A stretch of 64,000 bases of DNA from Mucilaginibacter sp. PAMC 26640 (GTDB lineage Bacteria > Bacteroidota > Bacteroidia > Sphingobacteriales > Sphingobacteriaceae). The stretch spans positions 5,518,001 to 5,582,000 of the forward strand of contig CP014773.1 in the NCBI GenBank assembly GCA_001596135.1, read 5' to 3'. The translations under genes were made by a program, and so were the position numbers. Below, in pieces: positions 52,004 through 61,261 of the stretch. The notes under the pieces were generated by a model. It saw only the letters and a program-made list of their open reading frames with translations. It searched no databases and had not been told where the DNA came from. Each line of letters begins with the position of its first letter. The first letter of the stretch is position 1.

Positions 52004-52462
52004 ATGATCGAAAAATACACTAACATCATCAAACAGCCGCGTTTAAAGATCCTCGACATTTTGGATCAGTTCACGCTGGACCAACTCAATACCATCCCGG
52101 TAAGATTTAACAATAATATCATCTGGAATCTTGGCCACATGGTGGCCACACAACAAGGCATTTGTTACAAGCGTGCAGGTTTATCAACCCGTGTGAGCGA
52201 AACTTTTTTTGAGACGTACAAACCAGATACTAAACCCGTTGGCCCTGCCAACCAGCAGCAATTTGCCGAAATTAAGGAGTTAATGATATCAACGCTGGAG
52301 CAGTTTGAGAAAGATTATAATGCAAATCTGTTCGGCAACTACCCTACCTGGACTACCCGCTACGGAGTGGAAATAACAAGTATTGACGACGCTATCGCGT
52401 TTCTACCCTTTCACGAAGGATTGCACGTTGGCTATATTATGGCGATGAGGAAGCTGGTGTAG
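52004..52462 (+). CDS. DinB-family protein
   Basis: The 152-residue protein is a four-helix-bundle DinB-like enzyme with the metal-ligand histidines His45 (in NLGHMV), His137 and His141 (in FHEGLHVGY). Such proteins are putative metal-dependent hydrolases or thiol-transferases. A near-consensus AATATTTG ends four bases before the ATG. It is separated by 291 nt from a toxin-antitoxin remnant; I saw nothing notable in that gap. Confidence 0.85.
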   Translation: MIEKYTNIIKQPRLKILDILDQFTLDQLNTIPVRFNNNIIWNLGHMVATQQGICYKRAGLSTRVSETFFETYKPDTKPVGPANQQQFAEIKELMISTLEQFEKDYNANLFGNYPTWTTRYGVEITSIDDAIAFLPFHEGLHVGYIMAMRKLV

Positions 52463-52753
52463 AGCGAAATAGTACAATACTAGTTCTATTCAAGGCGCAA
52501 TTGGAGTGGGCACAATAACCATCGATACTAAAGTAAATTCCAAAGGCATACTTACTCATGATCATTGGTCTCATTCTTTTAGGCAATTTGCCAAATTTAT
52601 GTCAAACTTTAGGCGCGTGAAATTTTTGTTCCCTTTATTGTTTTCCTGTAAGCAATGTAAGCTTTCCGCAAAGTAAATTTTTCTGATGACTCATAGAGGA
52701 TTGTTTAATAAATTTTATTAGTAAATTTAATTAAAGGCACTAAATTAAATATT

Positions 52754-52996
52754 ATGAATCTTCAATTCATTCATGACACGAAAGGAAATACGACCGGTGT
52801 ATTTATACCTATTGAAGAATGGCAATTACTAACAGAAAAATATACTGAACTACAAGAAGAAGAATTATCAAATCAGGTAAAGTTAAATTCATGGCAAACT
52901 GAGCTTATTGATGAGAGACTTAACGATTATTATGCTAATTCTGCTCGTACAGAAAGTTTTGACGACATGCTCACTGATATTGCAAAAACTTTGTGA
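52754..52996 (+). CDS. Antitoxin-like protein of a RelE/ParE-type pair
   Basis: The 80-residue protein has a beta-hairpin start (NLQFIHDTKGNTTGVFIP) followed by IEEWQLLTEKYTEL. This resembles Phd/YefM-like or type II antitoxins that neutralise RelE/ParE toxins. The C-terminal part is charged and helical. Its stop overlaps the toxin GTG by four bases (GTGA). Assignment rests on context and fold-like features. Confidence 0.75.
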   Translation: MNLQFIHDTKGNTTGVFIPIEEWQLLTEKYTELQEEELSNQVKLNSWQTELIDERLNDYYANSARTESFDDMLTDIAKTL

Positions 52997-53292
52997 GCTA
53001 CGCTTTTATTAACAGACCCTATGTTCGTACGGATGTTAAAAACGCAGTGGATTATTATAAAGAAATCTCCCCAAAACTTGCCAAACAATTTCTTTATAGA
53101 ATTAGGGAAGCTTAGGTGCATATAGAACGAACTCCGTTAAGCTTTCAAATTAAATACAAAAATGTTAGAACTTTAATGCTAAAACAATTTCCTTTCCATA
53201 TCCACTATTTAGTCGACAACGAAAACAGGAAAATAATTATTCTTGCAATCATTCACGCTCATCGAAATCCAAATGATTACACAGCAAGATAA
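52993..53292 (+). pseudogene. RelE/ParE-like toxin with internal amber codon
   Basis: From the GTG at 52993 the frame encodes 40 residues (YVRTDVKNAVDYYKEISPK, KQFLYRIREA) and then meets a TAG at 53113-53115. After the amber codon the same frame continues with VHIERTPLSFQIKYKNVRT and FPFHIHYLVD to IIHAHRNPNDYTAR and TAA. That matches the usual RelE/ParE toxin core of about 99 residues. One substitution (for example GAG to TAG at codon 41) would explain it. As read, the toxin is inactive while the antitoxin is intact. Confidence 0.82.
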
Positions 53293-53297
53293 CACGC

Positions 53298-53323
53298 AAA
53301 AAAGCCCGGCTATTGCCAGGCTT
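53298..53323 (-). terminator. Terminator after the odhB gene
   Basis: An 8-bp stem (AAGCCTGG/CCGGGCTT on the minus strand, with one G-U pair) is followed by a T-run. It lies 28 nt beyond the stop. Confidence 0.75.
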
Positions 53324-53350
53324 ATTCTATAATTTAATACCGAACGCTAA

Positions 53351-54979
53351 TTACACGCCCAGCAACAACCTTGTAGGGTCTTCTAATAACTGTTTTACTC
53401 GCACCAGGAAGCTTACCGATTCGCGACCGTCAATAATACGGTGGTCGTAAGATAATGCAAGGTACATCATCGGGCGGATCACCACTTGTCCATTTACGGC
53501 AACCGGGCGCTCTATGATATTGTGCATGCCTAAAATAGCACTTTGTGGTGAGTTAATGATTGGGGTAGACATCATGGAACCAAATACACCACCGTTGGTG
53601 ATTGTAAAGGTGCCGCCTGTCATTTCTTCAATTGTAAGCTTACTTTCACGGGCTTTACCAGCCAATACAACAATAGCTTTTTCAATTTCGGCCAGGCTCA
53701 TGCTTTCTGCGTTGCGAATAACCGGAACTACCAATCCTTTTGGTGCAGAAACCGCGATAGAGATATCGGCAAAATTACTGTACACCACTTCTTCTCCTTC
53801 AATCCGCGCATTTACGGCAGGCCATTCTTTCAAAGCCTCGGTAACCGCTTTGGTAAAAAACGACATGAAACCTAAGCCTACACCATGTTTCTCTTTAAAT
53901 TTATCTTTGTATTTGCTGCGCACTTCCATGATTGGTGCCATATCCACTTCGTTGAAAGTGGTTAACATGGCCGTCTCATTTTTAACCGCAACCAAACGCC
54001 TTGCAACGGTTTTGCGTAGTGATGACATCTTTTCACGCTTATCTGTGCGTGAACCCGCAGGCGGAGCCGGTGTTGCAGCGGCAGGTGCAGATTTAGCAGG
54101 AGCAGCCGGAGTTGGTGCAACGGCAGGCTTTTGAGCTGATAAGGCATCACCTTTTGTGATACGACCATCAACACCGGTACCATTTATCGATGACGATTCT
54201 ACGCCTTTTTCAGCCAATATTTTTGCAGCAGCCGGTGATGGAACGCCCGATGCATAAGTGGTTCCTTTTGATGGAGCAGCCTGAGGTGATTCGTTCACGG
54301 CATCTGCAACCGTAGGGGTAACATGCGCAGGAGCTCCGGCGCCCGAAGCACTACCGCCTTCTATTGTGCAAACTACAGCTCCAATCGGAAGGGTGTCGCC
54401 TTCTTTAGCTATCGTTTTTAAGGTTCCCGCTTTTTCGGCCGTTAATTCGAATGTGGCCTTGTCTGATTCCAGTTCTGCGATAGCCTCATCCATTTCAACA
54501 GTATCGCCATCTTTTTTCATCCAGCGGGATAGGGTAACCTCGGTGATCGACTCGCCTACTGTTGGCACTTTGATCTCTAACGATGATGAACCGCTTTGAT
54601 CAGGTGCTGGTGCGTAACCGTTGGCAGGCACTTCCGGACTAACCGCTTTACCGGGCTCCTCAGTTTTAGCAGTCACGGGAGTTGATTCCTTTTCTGCAAC
54701 AGGGGCAGCAGGTGCCTGATCTGCGGCAGCGGCAGGTGTACCAGTACCTTCTTCAATACTTGCTACTACAGCGCCAATGGCTAATGTATCACCTTCGCTT
54801 GCTTTGGTAGTTAAAGTCCCGGCCTTTTCGGCAGTAAGCTCAAAAGTAGCCTTGTCTGATTCCAGCTCGGCTATCACTTCGTCCATTTCCACATGGTCGC
54901 CGTCTTTTTTCTTCCAGGCTGATAATGTTACTTCGGTAATGGATTCGCCTACCGGCGGAACTTTTATTTCTAAACTCAT
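53351..54979 (-). CDS. 2-oxoglutarate dehydrogenase E2 (dihydrolipoyl succinyltransferase), two lipoyl domains
   Basis: The E2 of the oxoglutarate dehydrogenase complex transfers succinyl groups in the TCA cycle. The 542-residue protein has two lipoyl domains with lipoylated lysines at about 43 and 174. A peripheral-subunit-binding domain follows near 250-290, and the acyltransferase core (about 310-542) carries SYDHRIIDG with catalytic His513 and Asp517. The two lipoyl domains are about 84% identical over 77 residues. Usually E2o has one. The E1 gene lies directly upstream on the same strand. Confidence 0.95.
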   Translation of the reverse strand: MSLEIKVPPVGESITEVTLSAWKKKDGDHVEMDEVIAELESDKATFELTAEKAGTLTTKASEGDTLAIGAVVASIEEGTGTPAAAADQAPAAPVAEKESTPVTAKTEEPGKAVSPEVPANGYAPAPDQSGSSSLEIKVPTVGESITEVTLSRWMKKDGDTVEMDEAIAELESDKATFELTAEKAGTLKTIAKEGDTLPIGAVVCTIEGGSASGAGAPAHVTPTVADAVNESPQAAPSKGTTYASGVPSPAAAKILAEKGVESSSINGTGVDGRITKGDALSAQKPAVAPTPAAPAKSAPAAATPAPPAGSRTDKREKMSSLRKTVARRLVAVKNETAMLTTFNEVDMAPIMEVRSKYKDKFKEKHGVGLGFMSFFTKAVTEALKEWPAVNARIEGEEVVYSNFADISIAVSAPKGLVVPVIRNAESMSLAEIEKAIVVLAGKARESKLTIEEMTGGTFTITNGGVFGSMMSTPIINSPQSAILGMHNIIERPVAVNGQVVIRPMMYLALSYDHRIIDGRESVSFLVRVKQLLEDPTRLLLGV

Positions 54980-55079
54980 ATAATAGTAGTTGTAGTTGAT
55001 ATCGTGAATTTAAATGATAACTGGAAGATTGATCAGTAGTGAATCCCATAACGTTCATTCACTACTGCACTTCAACAAA

Positions 55080-57896
55080 TCAATCCGCTCCGGCGTTAGC
55101 CATTTTTTCTGTCGTTTTCTTAATACTTTCTTTAACCGTTTTACCTGCTGGGGTATCAAATGCTTTAGCAACAATGTGAGCCTGTTGGGCCGCATGCTGT
55201 TTCGCAAAACCGGTTGCCGTGCTGGCACCTTCCAAACGGGAGATCACCTGCAGGTTAAAGTGTTTATCGTTATGGAACTTGCGGCAAATGTATGGCCAAG
55301 CACCCATGTTCTCCGGTTCTTCCTGCACCCAGATAAACTCAGTTGCTTTTTCGTATTTGGCCTTAATTTTTATGATCTGCTGAATAGGAGTTGGGTACAA
55401 TTGTTCAACTCTTACTATCGCTACATCCTTCCGTTTATCTACCTGTTGCTTTTCCTGCAGATCATAATAAATCTTACCGGTACATAACAACACGCGTTTC
55501 ACCTTTTTAGGCTCAGCGTAATTGTCATCTATCAGCTCAAGGAATTTACCATTTGTAAATTCTTCCAATGGCGAAACGCACTTAGGGCTGCGCAATAGAC
55601 TTTTCGGTGTGAAGATGATGAGCGGCTTGCGAAAATCGCGGCGCATTTGCCTTCTTAATATATGAAAGAAGTTGGCAGGCGTTGTGCAATTAGCCACCTG
55701 GATATTATCATCAGCACAAAGCTCTAAAAAGCGCTCTACGCGGGCTGATGAATGCTCAGGGCCCTGGCCTTCATAACCGTGTGGCAACAGCATCACCAAG
55801 CCATTACCACGCTGCCATTTTGTTTCGGCACTGGCAATATACTGGTCAATAATGATCTGTGCACCGTTGAAGAAATCACCAAACTGTGCTTCCCATATGG
55901 TTAATGCATTGGGGTTAGCCATAGCGTAGCCATACTCAAAACCCAATACCCCGTATTCAGAAAGTAAAGAATTGAATATGCTTAATCTTGCTTCTTCGTT
56001 AATGGTTCCTAATGGCGTATATTCATCCTCCGATTCCGCCAGAGTTAACACAGCATGGCGGTGTGAAAAAGTACCGCGCTTAACATCTTCTCCGCTCAAC
56101 CTTACCGGTGTGCCTTCTTTTAACAAGGTACCGTAAGCCAGCAGTTCGCCCATTGCCCAATCAAAAACGCCGGTTTTGTTAACCATCGCATTGCGGTCTT
56201 CAAATAACTTCTCAATCTTTTTGAAAAACTGTTTGTCCTTCGGCAATACGGTCAGTTTGTTTCCTATTTCAACAATATCTTCCTTGCTAACAGCGGTATC
56301 TATTGCAGAGATCAGTTCTTTATGGTTAGCCAAATGCAGGCCGCTCCAGGCGCCCTCAAACATGGCTATGGTATCGGTAAACCTGTCTTCCGCTTTCGAC
56401 TCGTCCAGCATTTGCTGTAGCTCCGCACGAAAATCTTTTTCCAGGCCTTTTACAAAAGCATCATCAACAGAACCCTCGGCAATTAATTTTTTACTGTAGA
56501 TCTGTAGTGGGTTCGGGTGAGCCTCTATCGCTTTGTACAATACCGGCTGCGTGAATTTTGGCTCATCCGCCTCGTTGTGGCCGTAGCGGCGGTAACAAAG
56601 GATATCGATAAATACATCCTCGTTAAATACCTGGCGGTATTCCATTGCAAGGTTAACTACATAAGCCAATGCTTCAACATCATCACCATTTACGTGGAAA
56701 ACAGGCGAAAGCACAGTTTTTGCCACATCTGTACAATAAGTACTCGAACGGGCATCCTTATAGTTGGTGGTAAAACCAATTTGATTATTAATAACCAGGT
56801 GAATGGTACCACCTGTACGGTAACCATCAAGTTTCTCCATCTGCAGTACCTCGTACACAATGCCCTGGCCTGCTACAGAGGCATCGCCATGGATCAGTAT
56901 CGGTGCAATTTTAGAATGGTCGCCGTTGTATTTAAAATCTATTTTAGACCGGGTGATACCTTCTACAACCGGATCTACCGCCTCTAAGTGCGATGGATTA
57001 GGGCAAAGGCTCAGGTGAACGTTTTTACCCTTTTTAGTCGTAATATCGGTTGAGAACCCTAAGTGATATTTTACGTCGCCGCCAAATGGAGACTCGCTGT
57101 CATAGTTTTTACCTTCGAACTCAGAGAACACCTCTTTATAGGTTTTCTCCATGATGTTGGTAAGCACATTTAAACGGCCACGGTGAGCCATACCGATGAT
57201 AAATTCTTCGATACCCAGATCTGAACCCTGTTTGATTACGGAATCCAGCGCGGGAATAAGTGCCTCAGCACCCTCCAGTGAAAAACGTTTTTGACCAAGA
57301 AATTTTGTACCAAGGAAGTTTTCAAAAACAACGGCTTCGTTTAATTTCGAAAGCATCATCTTTTTATCCTCAATACCAAACTTTGGTGTATTGCGCCTCG
57401 TTTCCATCCTGTCCTCAAACCATTTCAGTTTGATAGGATTACGCAGATAGCGATACTCGGCACCAATAGTTTGGCAATACGTATCTTCCAGCAACTGGCG
57501 AATATCACGCAATTTAGCGGGGCCTAAACCAACTTCAACGCCGGCGTTAAACACCGTATCCATATCTGCATCGCTTAAACCAAATGTTTCCAGTTCCTTG
57601 CCCGGAAAGTATTTGCGGCGTTCGCGCACAGGGTTAGTTTTGGTAAATAAGTGGCCGCGCGTGCGGTACCCATTTATCATATTCATTACGTTGATCTCCT
57701 TCAGCAGGTTATCAGGCGTAGCTTGGGCAGTTGCAGTTGCCGCACCCTTTGCAGGCTGCGTGTCTCTACCAAAATCAAAGCCTTCAAAAAACTTTTGCCA
57801 ACCAAAATCTACCGATTCCGGGTCTTGTTTATATGCTTCGTATAGGGAGTCAATGTAGGCAGCGTTGCCGCTATCAATGTAATTTAGGCGATCCAT
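55080..57896 (-). CDS. sucA: 2-oxoglutarate dehydrogenase E1
   Basis: The thiamine-diphosphate-dependent E1 decarboxylates 2-oxoglutarate in the TCA cycle. The 938-residue length and motifs fit SucA: GMAHRGRLNVL near 234-244, HGDASVAGQGIVYEVLQ near 340-356, and the C-terminal PxQEEPENMGAW-like segment (VQEEPENMGAWPYI). It is followed after 100 nt by the E2 gene. A TAATTTTG promoter element lies 25 nt upstream of the ATG. Confidence 0.98.
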   Translation of the reverse strand: MDRLNYIDSGNAAYIDSLYEAYKQDPESVDFGWQKFFEGFDFGRDTQPAKGAATATAQATPDNLLKEINVMNMINGYRTRGHLFTKTNPVRERRKYFPGKELETFGLSDADMDTVFNAGVEVGLGPAKLRDIRQLLEDTYCQTIGAEYRYLRNPIKLKWFEDRMETRRNTPKFGIEDKKMMLSKLNEAVVFENFLGTKFLGQKRFSLEGAEALIPALDSVIKQGSDLGIEEFIIGMAHRGRLNVLTNIMEKTYKEVFSEFEGKNYDSESPFGGDVKYHLGFSTDITTKKGKNVHLSLCPNPSHLEAVDPVVEGITRSKIDFKYNGDHSKIAPILIHGDASVAGQGIVYEVLQMEKLDGYRTGGTIHLVINNQIGFTTNYKDARSSTYCTDVAKTVLSPVFHVNGDDVEALAYVVNLAMEYRQVFNEDVFIDILCYRRYGHNEADEPKFTQPVLYKAIEAHPNPLQIYSKKLIAEGSVDDAFVKGLEKDFRAELQQMLDESKAEDRFTDTIAMFEGAWSGLHLANHKELISAIDTAVSKEDIVEIGNKLTVLPKDKQFFKKIEKLFEDRNAMVNKTGVFDWAMGELLAYGTLLKEGTPVRLSGEDVKRGTFSHRHAVLTLAESEDEYTPLGTINEEARLSIFNSLLSEYGVLGFEYGYAMANPNALTIWEAQFGDFFNGAQIIIDQYIASAETKWQRGNGLVMLLPHGYEGQGPEHSSARVERFLELCADDNIQVANCTTPANFFHILRRQMRRDFRKPLIIFTPKSLLRSPKCVSPLEEFTNGKFLELIDDNYAEPKKVKRVLLCTGKIYYDLQEKQQVDKRKDVAIVRVEQLYPTPIQQIIKIKAKYEKATEFIWVQEEPENMGAWPYICRKFHNDKHFNLQVISRLEGASTATGFAKQHAAQQAHIVAKAFDTPAGKTVKESIKKTTEKMANAGAD

Positions 57897-57921
57897 GAGA
57901 AACCAATATTGTAAAACAGTG

Positions 57922-57929
57922 CAAAATTA
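57922..57929 (-). promoter_or_regulatory. -7 element of the sucAB operon
   Basis: The minus strand reads TAATTTTG, matching TAnnTTTG, 25 nt before the sucA ATG. Confidence 0.45.
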
Positions 57930-58083
57930 AGCATAATACTACAATATGCCCCAAATTATATGTTATAACTTTTGAGGCAAACCAATGTTTGTGACTTAAG
58001 GATTTCTTTTGGGAACAAAATTGCTGTTTACGACCATAGAATTACCATTTCGAGTCAATAAGATTTAACCTTTAATAAACTAT

Positions 58084-59061
58084 CTATTGCTGGCTCATCA
58101 ATTCGATCTCATCACTAACTACTTTCAGCAATGACAGGTCACCTTCAGCATCCTGCAATAGTTGCCACATCATTACGCCGCCTGCTTTGGAGATGGCAAG
58201 CTTCGTTTTCTTCTTGATAGTAAGTGCGCCGTTGTAATAAATAGTACCGCCGCTACTTACGCTAACCTGATCGGTATCTGCAGCATCAGGATATTTGTTA
58301 ACGATATTTTTGTACGCCATATCAGTGGGCGCATCCTTGCCAAAGCCATACCCATAAAAAGGTAAGCCCAAATTTAACTTTGCTTTTGGGATACCCCGCT
58401 CAATAGTCCAATAATCCAAATCCTGCACGGCCATATCGTAGGGTGCATGCTGTCCCGGTTTATCCATGTCCCAAGGGCCTGTTTTATCGTAACTCATTTC
58501 GTTTACAAAATCAAACTGGGCCAGGGCTCTGTCTGTATACCTTTTGGCATAATAAGTTGCAATGGCTGCCGTCATCAGCTTTTGTTTGGCTTTCAAAGCT
58601 ACGCCCAGGTGAATAACAAAGGATTCATAATTGCTATCGATCATACGCCCTTCCAGATCCACATCGATCCCATCCACTTTATTATCAACAACCATTTTTA
58701 ACAGCGAACTGATCAGGACTTCCTGCTTATCTCCTGCCAGCATACCCGACAGATATTTTGGCGGCGCACCGCCAGCAATTGACAACAAAACCTGCACATG
58801 TTTTTTGTGAGCATACCGGCATACTTTCTTGAGATCAGTTGGCGTGCTAAATTTCCCTGCAGAATCCGGATTGAGGAAGGCGATATTGAGGTGAGTGAGT
58901 TTCTCTAATTGAAATTTCTTTACTTCAGCCAGCAAATTGATGTGATTGCGTGTATAGCCAACAACCATAAACCGAGTAGACTGCAAGTTGTGCCCAGACT
59001 GCGCCAGGGCCCTGCCACAAACAAACGCCATTAAACTACATAAAACAATCATACCCCTCAT
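58084..59061 (-). CDS. Secreted GH18-family glycosidase/chitinase-like
   Basis: From ATG 59061 the 325-residue protein has a signal peptide (about 1-21, ending ALAQ) and a GH18 TIM barrel. Motif IDVDLEGRMID carries the catalytic DxxDxDxE with Glu137. It also has VLLSIAGGAPP near the sugar-binding SxGG position and MSYDKTGPWD. The longest frame (to 59103) adds 14 residues before the signal peptide. A TAGCTTTG promoter element ends five bases before 59061, which supports the shorter start. It should cleave chitin-like or peptidoglycan-derived glycans in the periplasm or outside. Confidence 0.87.
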   Translation of the reverse strand: MRGMIVLCSLMAFVCGRALAQSGHNLQSTRFMVVGYTRNHINLLAEVKKFQLEKLTHLNIAFLNPDSAGKFSTPTDLKKVCRYAHKKHVQVLLSIAGGAPPKYLSGMLAGDKQEVLISSLLKMVVDNKVDGIDVDLEGRMIDSNYESFVIHLGVALKAKQKLMTAAIATYYAKRYTDRALAQFDFVNEMSYDKTGPWDMDKPGQHAPYDMAVQDLDYWTIERGIPKAKLNLGLPFYGYGFGKDAPTDMAYKNIVNKYPDAADTDQVSVSSGGTIYYNGALTIKKKTKLAISKAGGVMMWQLLQDAEGDLSLLKVVSDEIELMSQQ

Positions 59062-59066
59062 AATGT

Positions 59067-59074
59067 CAAAGCTA
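59067..59074 (-). promoter_or_regulatory. -7 element of the GH18 gene
   Basis: The minus strand reads TAGCTTTG, matching TAnnTTTG, five bases before the ATG at 59061. It fixes the start and predicts a leaderless mRNA. Confidence 0.55.
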
Positions 59075-59180
59075 TAATTGTTTTTGAGGTTGACTAAATT
59101 CATCTGGTAAAAAATTATATTCGAGATTAAACCAATTGATGTTTACCTTGGTCCAACCGCAAACCTACCCTTAATTTATA

Positions 59181-59537
59181 ATGAAAATTCTAAAACCATA
59201 TCTACTAACGGGTTTATTCTTCTGCCTGTTGTTCGGTGCCTGCGAAACGGTTGCCTACTTGCGCAAAAGGTTCCCTCGCCATCATGATGTTAGTGTATAT
59301 TATGCTGCACGCGATGTAAAGCGGGAATACAAAGTAACGGGCCATTTTAGCAATGTACTACACGGAAATGAAGAGAACTCAAAAACCCAAATAATCGACG
59401 AAGCGAAAACTGTTGGTGCTGATGCCGTAATATTTACCAGCTTTGCAAATATTGCCGGTAAGGATCGCAGTGATACCATAACAGCAGATGCCATCAAATA
59501 TACCGATGCACCAAAAACTGAAGAAGCAAAAAAGTAA
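59181..59537 (+). CDS. Small lipoprotein of unknown function
   Basis: The 118-residue protein has a lipoprotein signal with LFGAC and Cys21. The mature part shows VYYAARDVKREYKVTGHFSNV and IIDEAKTVGADAVIFTSFANIAG, which looks like a small alpha/beta YbjQ-like fold, though I cannot confirm that. It lies between the GH18 gene and the photolyase, convergent with the latter. Function unknown. Confidence 0.7.
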   Translation: MKILKPYLLTGLFFCLLFGACETVAYLRKRFPRHHDVSVYYAARDVKREYKVTGHFSNVLHGNEENSKTQIIDEAKTVGADAVIFTSFANIAGKDRSDTITADAIKYTDAPKTEEAKK

Positions 59538-59568
59538 TAGAATTTGTAAAAGAGGTTAAATCAACCTA

Positions 59569-60855
59569 TTAAACGGAAACAGGCAGCCAGGTTGAGATAA
59601 AATCGCTTTTACTATCTAGCTGGTTAGCCGGTTTGGCGGCATTAAAATAGCGATTGCTTTTGGTATCGTTACCTACCCCTGCAACAAAGGCCCAGTTACC
59701 CCAGTTACTGGCAGGCGAATAGTCTATCAGTTTTTCTTCAAAATATAAAGCCCCTCTCGTCCAGTCAACTTGCAGATCTTTCGTAAGATAAGTAGCCACT
59801 GCCTGCCTGCTATAATTGCTGATATAGCCCGTTGCATTTAACTCGTGCATAGCGGCATCTATAAAAGGCACACCTGTTGCACCGGCTCTCCATTGTTCAA
59901 AAAGCTCATCCTGGTTGGTAGCTGCTTCCGGTGCGGTGCTGCTAAAACCTTCGGCCCGAAAATATTTCTGCCCGTGTTTCTTAAACATAAAACGGAAATA
60001 ATCACGCCATAACAATTCAAGCATCAACGCATCGGCATTTTGCATGGCCTGGCGGTTTTTCACCACCTCCCAATATACCTGCCTTGGCGAAATGCAACCC
60101 AATGCCAACCAGGGCGATAGGCCGGATGAGCATGGCCCCGTAGTACGTGCACTCTTGTGAACCGTGGTTTGCTGCCCGGTAAGATACTTTTCCAACTGCA
60201 CCAATGCAGCGTTTTCGCCACCCGTGAAATGGTTGGTGCAACGCGGATCGTCTACCGGATCCGGCACGCCCAGATCTGTAAGGGCAGGCATGGCTCCGGC
60301 ATCACTAATTTGGGGCGTTAAGATATGATCAGGCGAAACAACACACTGCCGCACGCTGCTATCGCGTTCTACTTTCTTTTTAAAAGCCACGAAGCTATCC
60401 GGGATATCTTTTATAGGGAAAGGCAGATCTTCTTTATGGTACATGGTATGGCCAATGAAGTGCTTTAGATTCAGCTTCATTTTCCACAAGGCAGCTTCCA
60501 CCCGCTCGGAGGCATCCGTTTCTTCTGGTGCTACTTCCCGGTGGTGATAAACCTCGCTGATCTGGTATTCTTCGGCCAGTTGCGTTAACACTTCGGCAGG
60601 ATCTCCCATGCGAACAATGAGATCAGCCCCAAAACTTTTTAAATTTTTACGGAGATCTGCCACTGATTCAAGCAGAAATCTGGCCCGGAAACTCCCGGTT
60701 TTTAACACACCGGAATCGCTGGTTTTAAAGTAATACGGATCAAAAACATATACCGGTAAAACTCTATCAGCCTTGCGTACAGCTTCTGATAATATCTCAT
60801 TATCATGAATTCGCAAGTCATTTCTAAACCAAACCAGTATTGTTTTTTCACTCAT
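59569..60855 (-). CDS. DASH-type cryptochrome/photolyase
   Basis: The 428-residue flavoprotein of the cryptochrome/photolyase family starts ILVWFRNDLRIHDNEIL. The FAD-binding region has CSGLSPWLALGCISPRQVYWEV near 230-251, LLWRDYFRFMFKKHG, and GYISNYSRQAVATYL. The C-terminal NWGNWAFVAGVGNDTKSNRYFN is typical of the DASH subfamily, which acts on single-stranded or loop-bound CPD lesions or signals light. A DUF2256 gene of 45 residues lies directly upstream on the same strand. Promoter element TAAGTTTG lies 14 nt upstream. Confidence 0.9.
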   Translation of the reverse strand: MSEKTILVWFRNDLRIHDNEILSEAVRKADRVLPVYVFDPYYFKTSDSGVLKTGSFRARFLLESVADLRKNLKSFGADLIVRMGDPAEVLTQLAEEYQISEVYHHREVAPEETDASERVEAALWKMKLNLKHFIGHTMYHKEDLPFPIKDIPDSFVAFKKKVERDSSVRQCVVSPDHILTPQISDAGAMPALTDLGVPDPVDDPRCTNHFTGGENAALVQLEKYLTGQQTTVHKSARTTGPCSSGLSPWLALGCISPRQVYWEVVKNRQAMQNADALMLELLWRDYFRFMFKKHGQKYFRAEGFSSTAPEAATNQDELFEQWRAGATGVPFIDAAMHELNATGYISNYSRQAVATYLTKDLQVDWTRGALYFEEKLIDYSPASNWGNWAFVAGVGNDTKSNRYFNAAKPANQLDSKSDFISTWLPVSV

Positions 60856-60869
60856 AGGAACACCTAATC

Positions 60870-60877
60870 CAAACTTA
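60870..60877 (-). promoter_or_regulatory. -7 element of the photolyase gene
   Basis: The minus strand reads TAAGTTTG, matching TAnnTTTG, 14 nt before the photolyase ATG. It would separate the photolyase transcript from the small DUF2256 gene upstream. Confidence 0.4.
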
Positions 60878-60902
60878 TTTAGATTAATTACAAAAATGCT
60901 AA

Positions 60903-61040
60903 TTATTTATTTGAGCGGCACCGGTCGCTGCAATATTTGACATCGTCCCAACATTTTGCCCATTTTTTGCGCCAGCTGAAAGGTCGTTTGCAAGTCTCAC
61001 AAATTTTCGATGGCAGGTTTTCTTTATTACCCTTGTGCAT
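60903..61040 (-). CDS. DUF2256 small zinc-ribbon-like protein
   Basis: A 45-residue ATG-started frame reads MHKGNKENLPSKICETC, then KRPFSWRKKWAKCWDD, then VKYCSDRCRSNK. The pattern ICETCKRPF with VKYCSDRC gives two CxxC/CxxxC pairs and the central Trp-rich helix of DUF2256. That is a tiny family commonly encoded beside photolyase/cryptochrome genes. Its function is unknown and a zinc site is likely. It ends 47 nt before the photolyase start. Confidence 0.88.
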   Translation of the reverse strand: MHKGNKENLPSKICETCKRPFSWRKKWAKCWDDVKYCSDRCRSNK

Positions 61041-61261
61041 AGTTTCTTTAACTATTAAAGCCCTGATATGTTCGAAAATAAGAAATCTTAACTAACTACA
61101 ATCAGTATTCAAAGGTACGGCTAAAGCGGGATAATTTAAATTTTAACTTGTGAGCAGCTTTTAGAGAACGAACAGACAATGGTTGTGGCTATAATTAATG
61201 CAATTGTCAAATTTTATAGCACATGAACAATGCGCTATGCAGAATGTTATTTGACTAATAT

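Noticed and set aside
53514..54134. 206-codon open frame antisense to the E2 gene
   Set aside because: It arises from the repetitive Ala/Pro-rich coding sequence of odhB and has no independent support.
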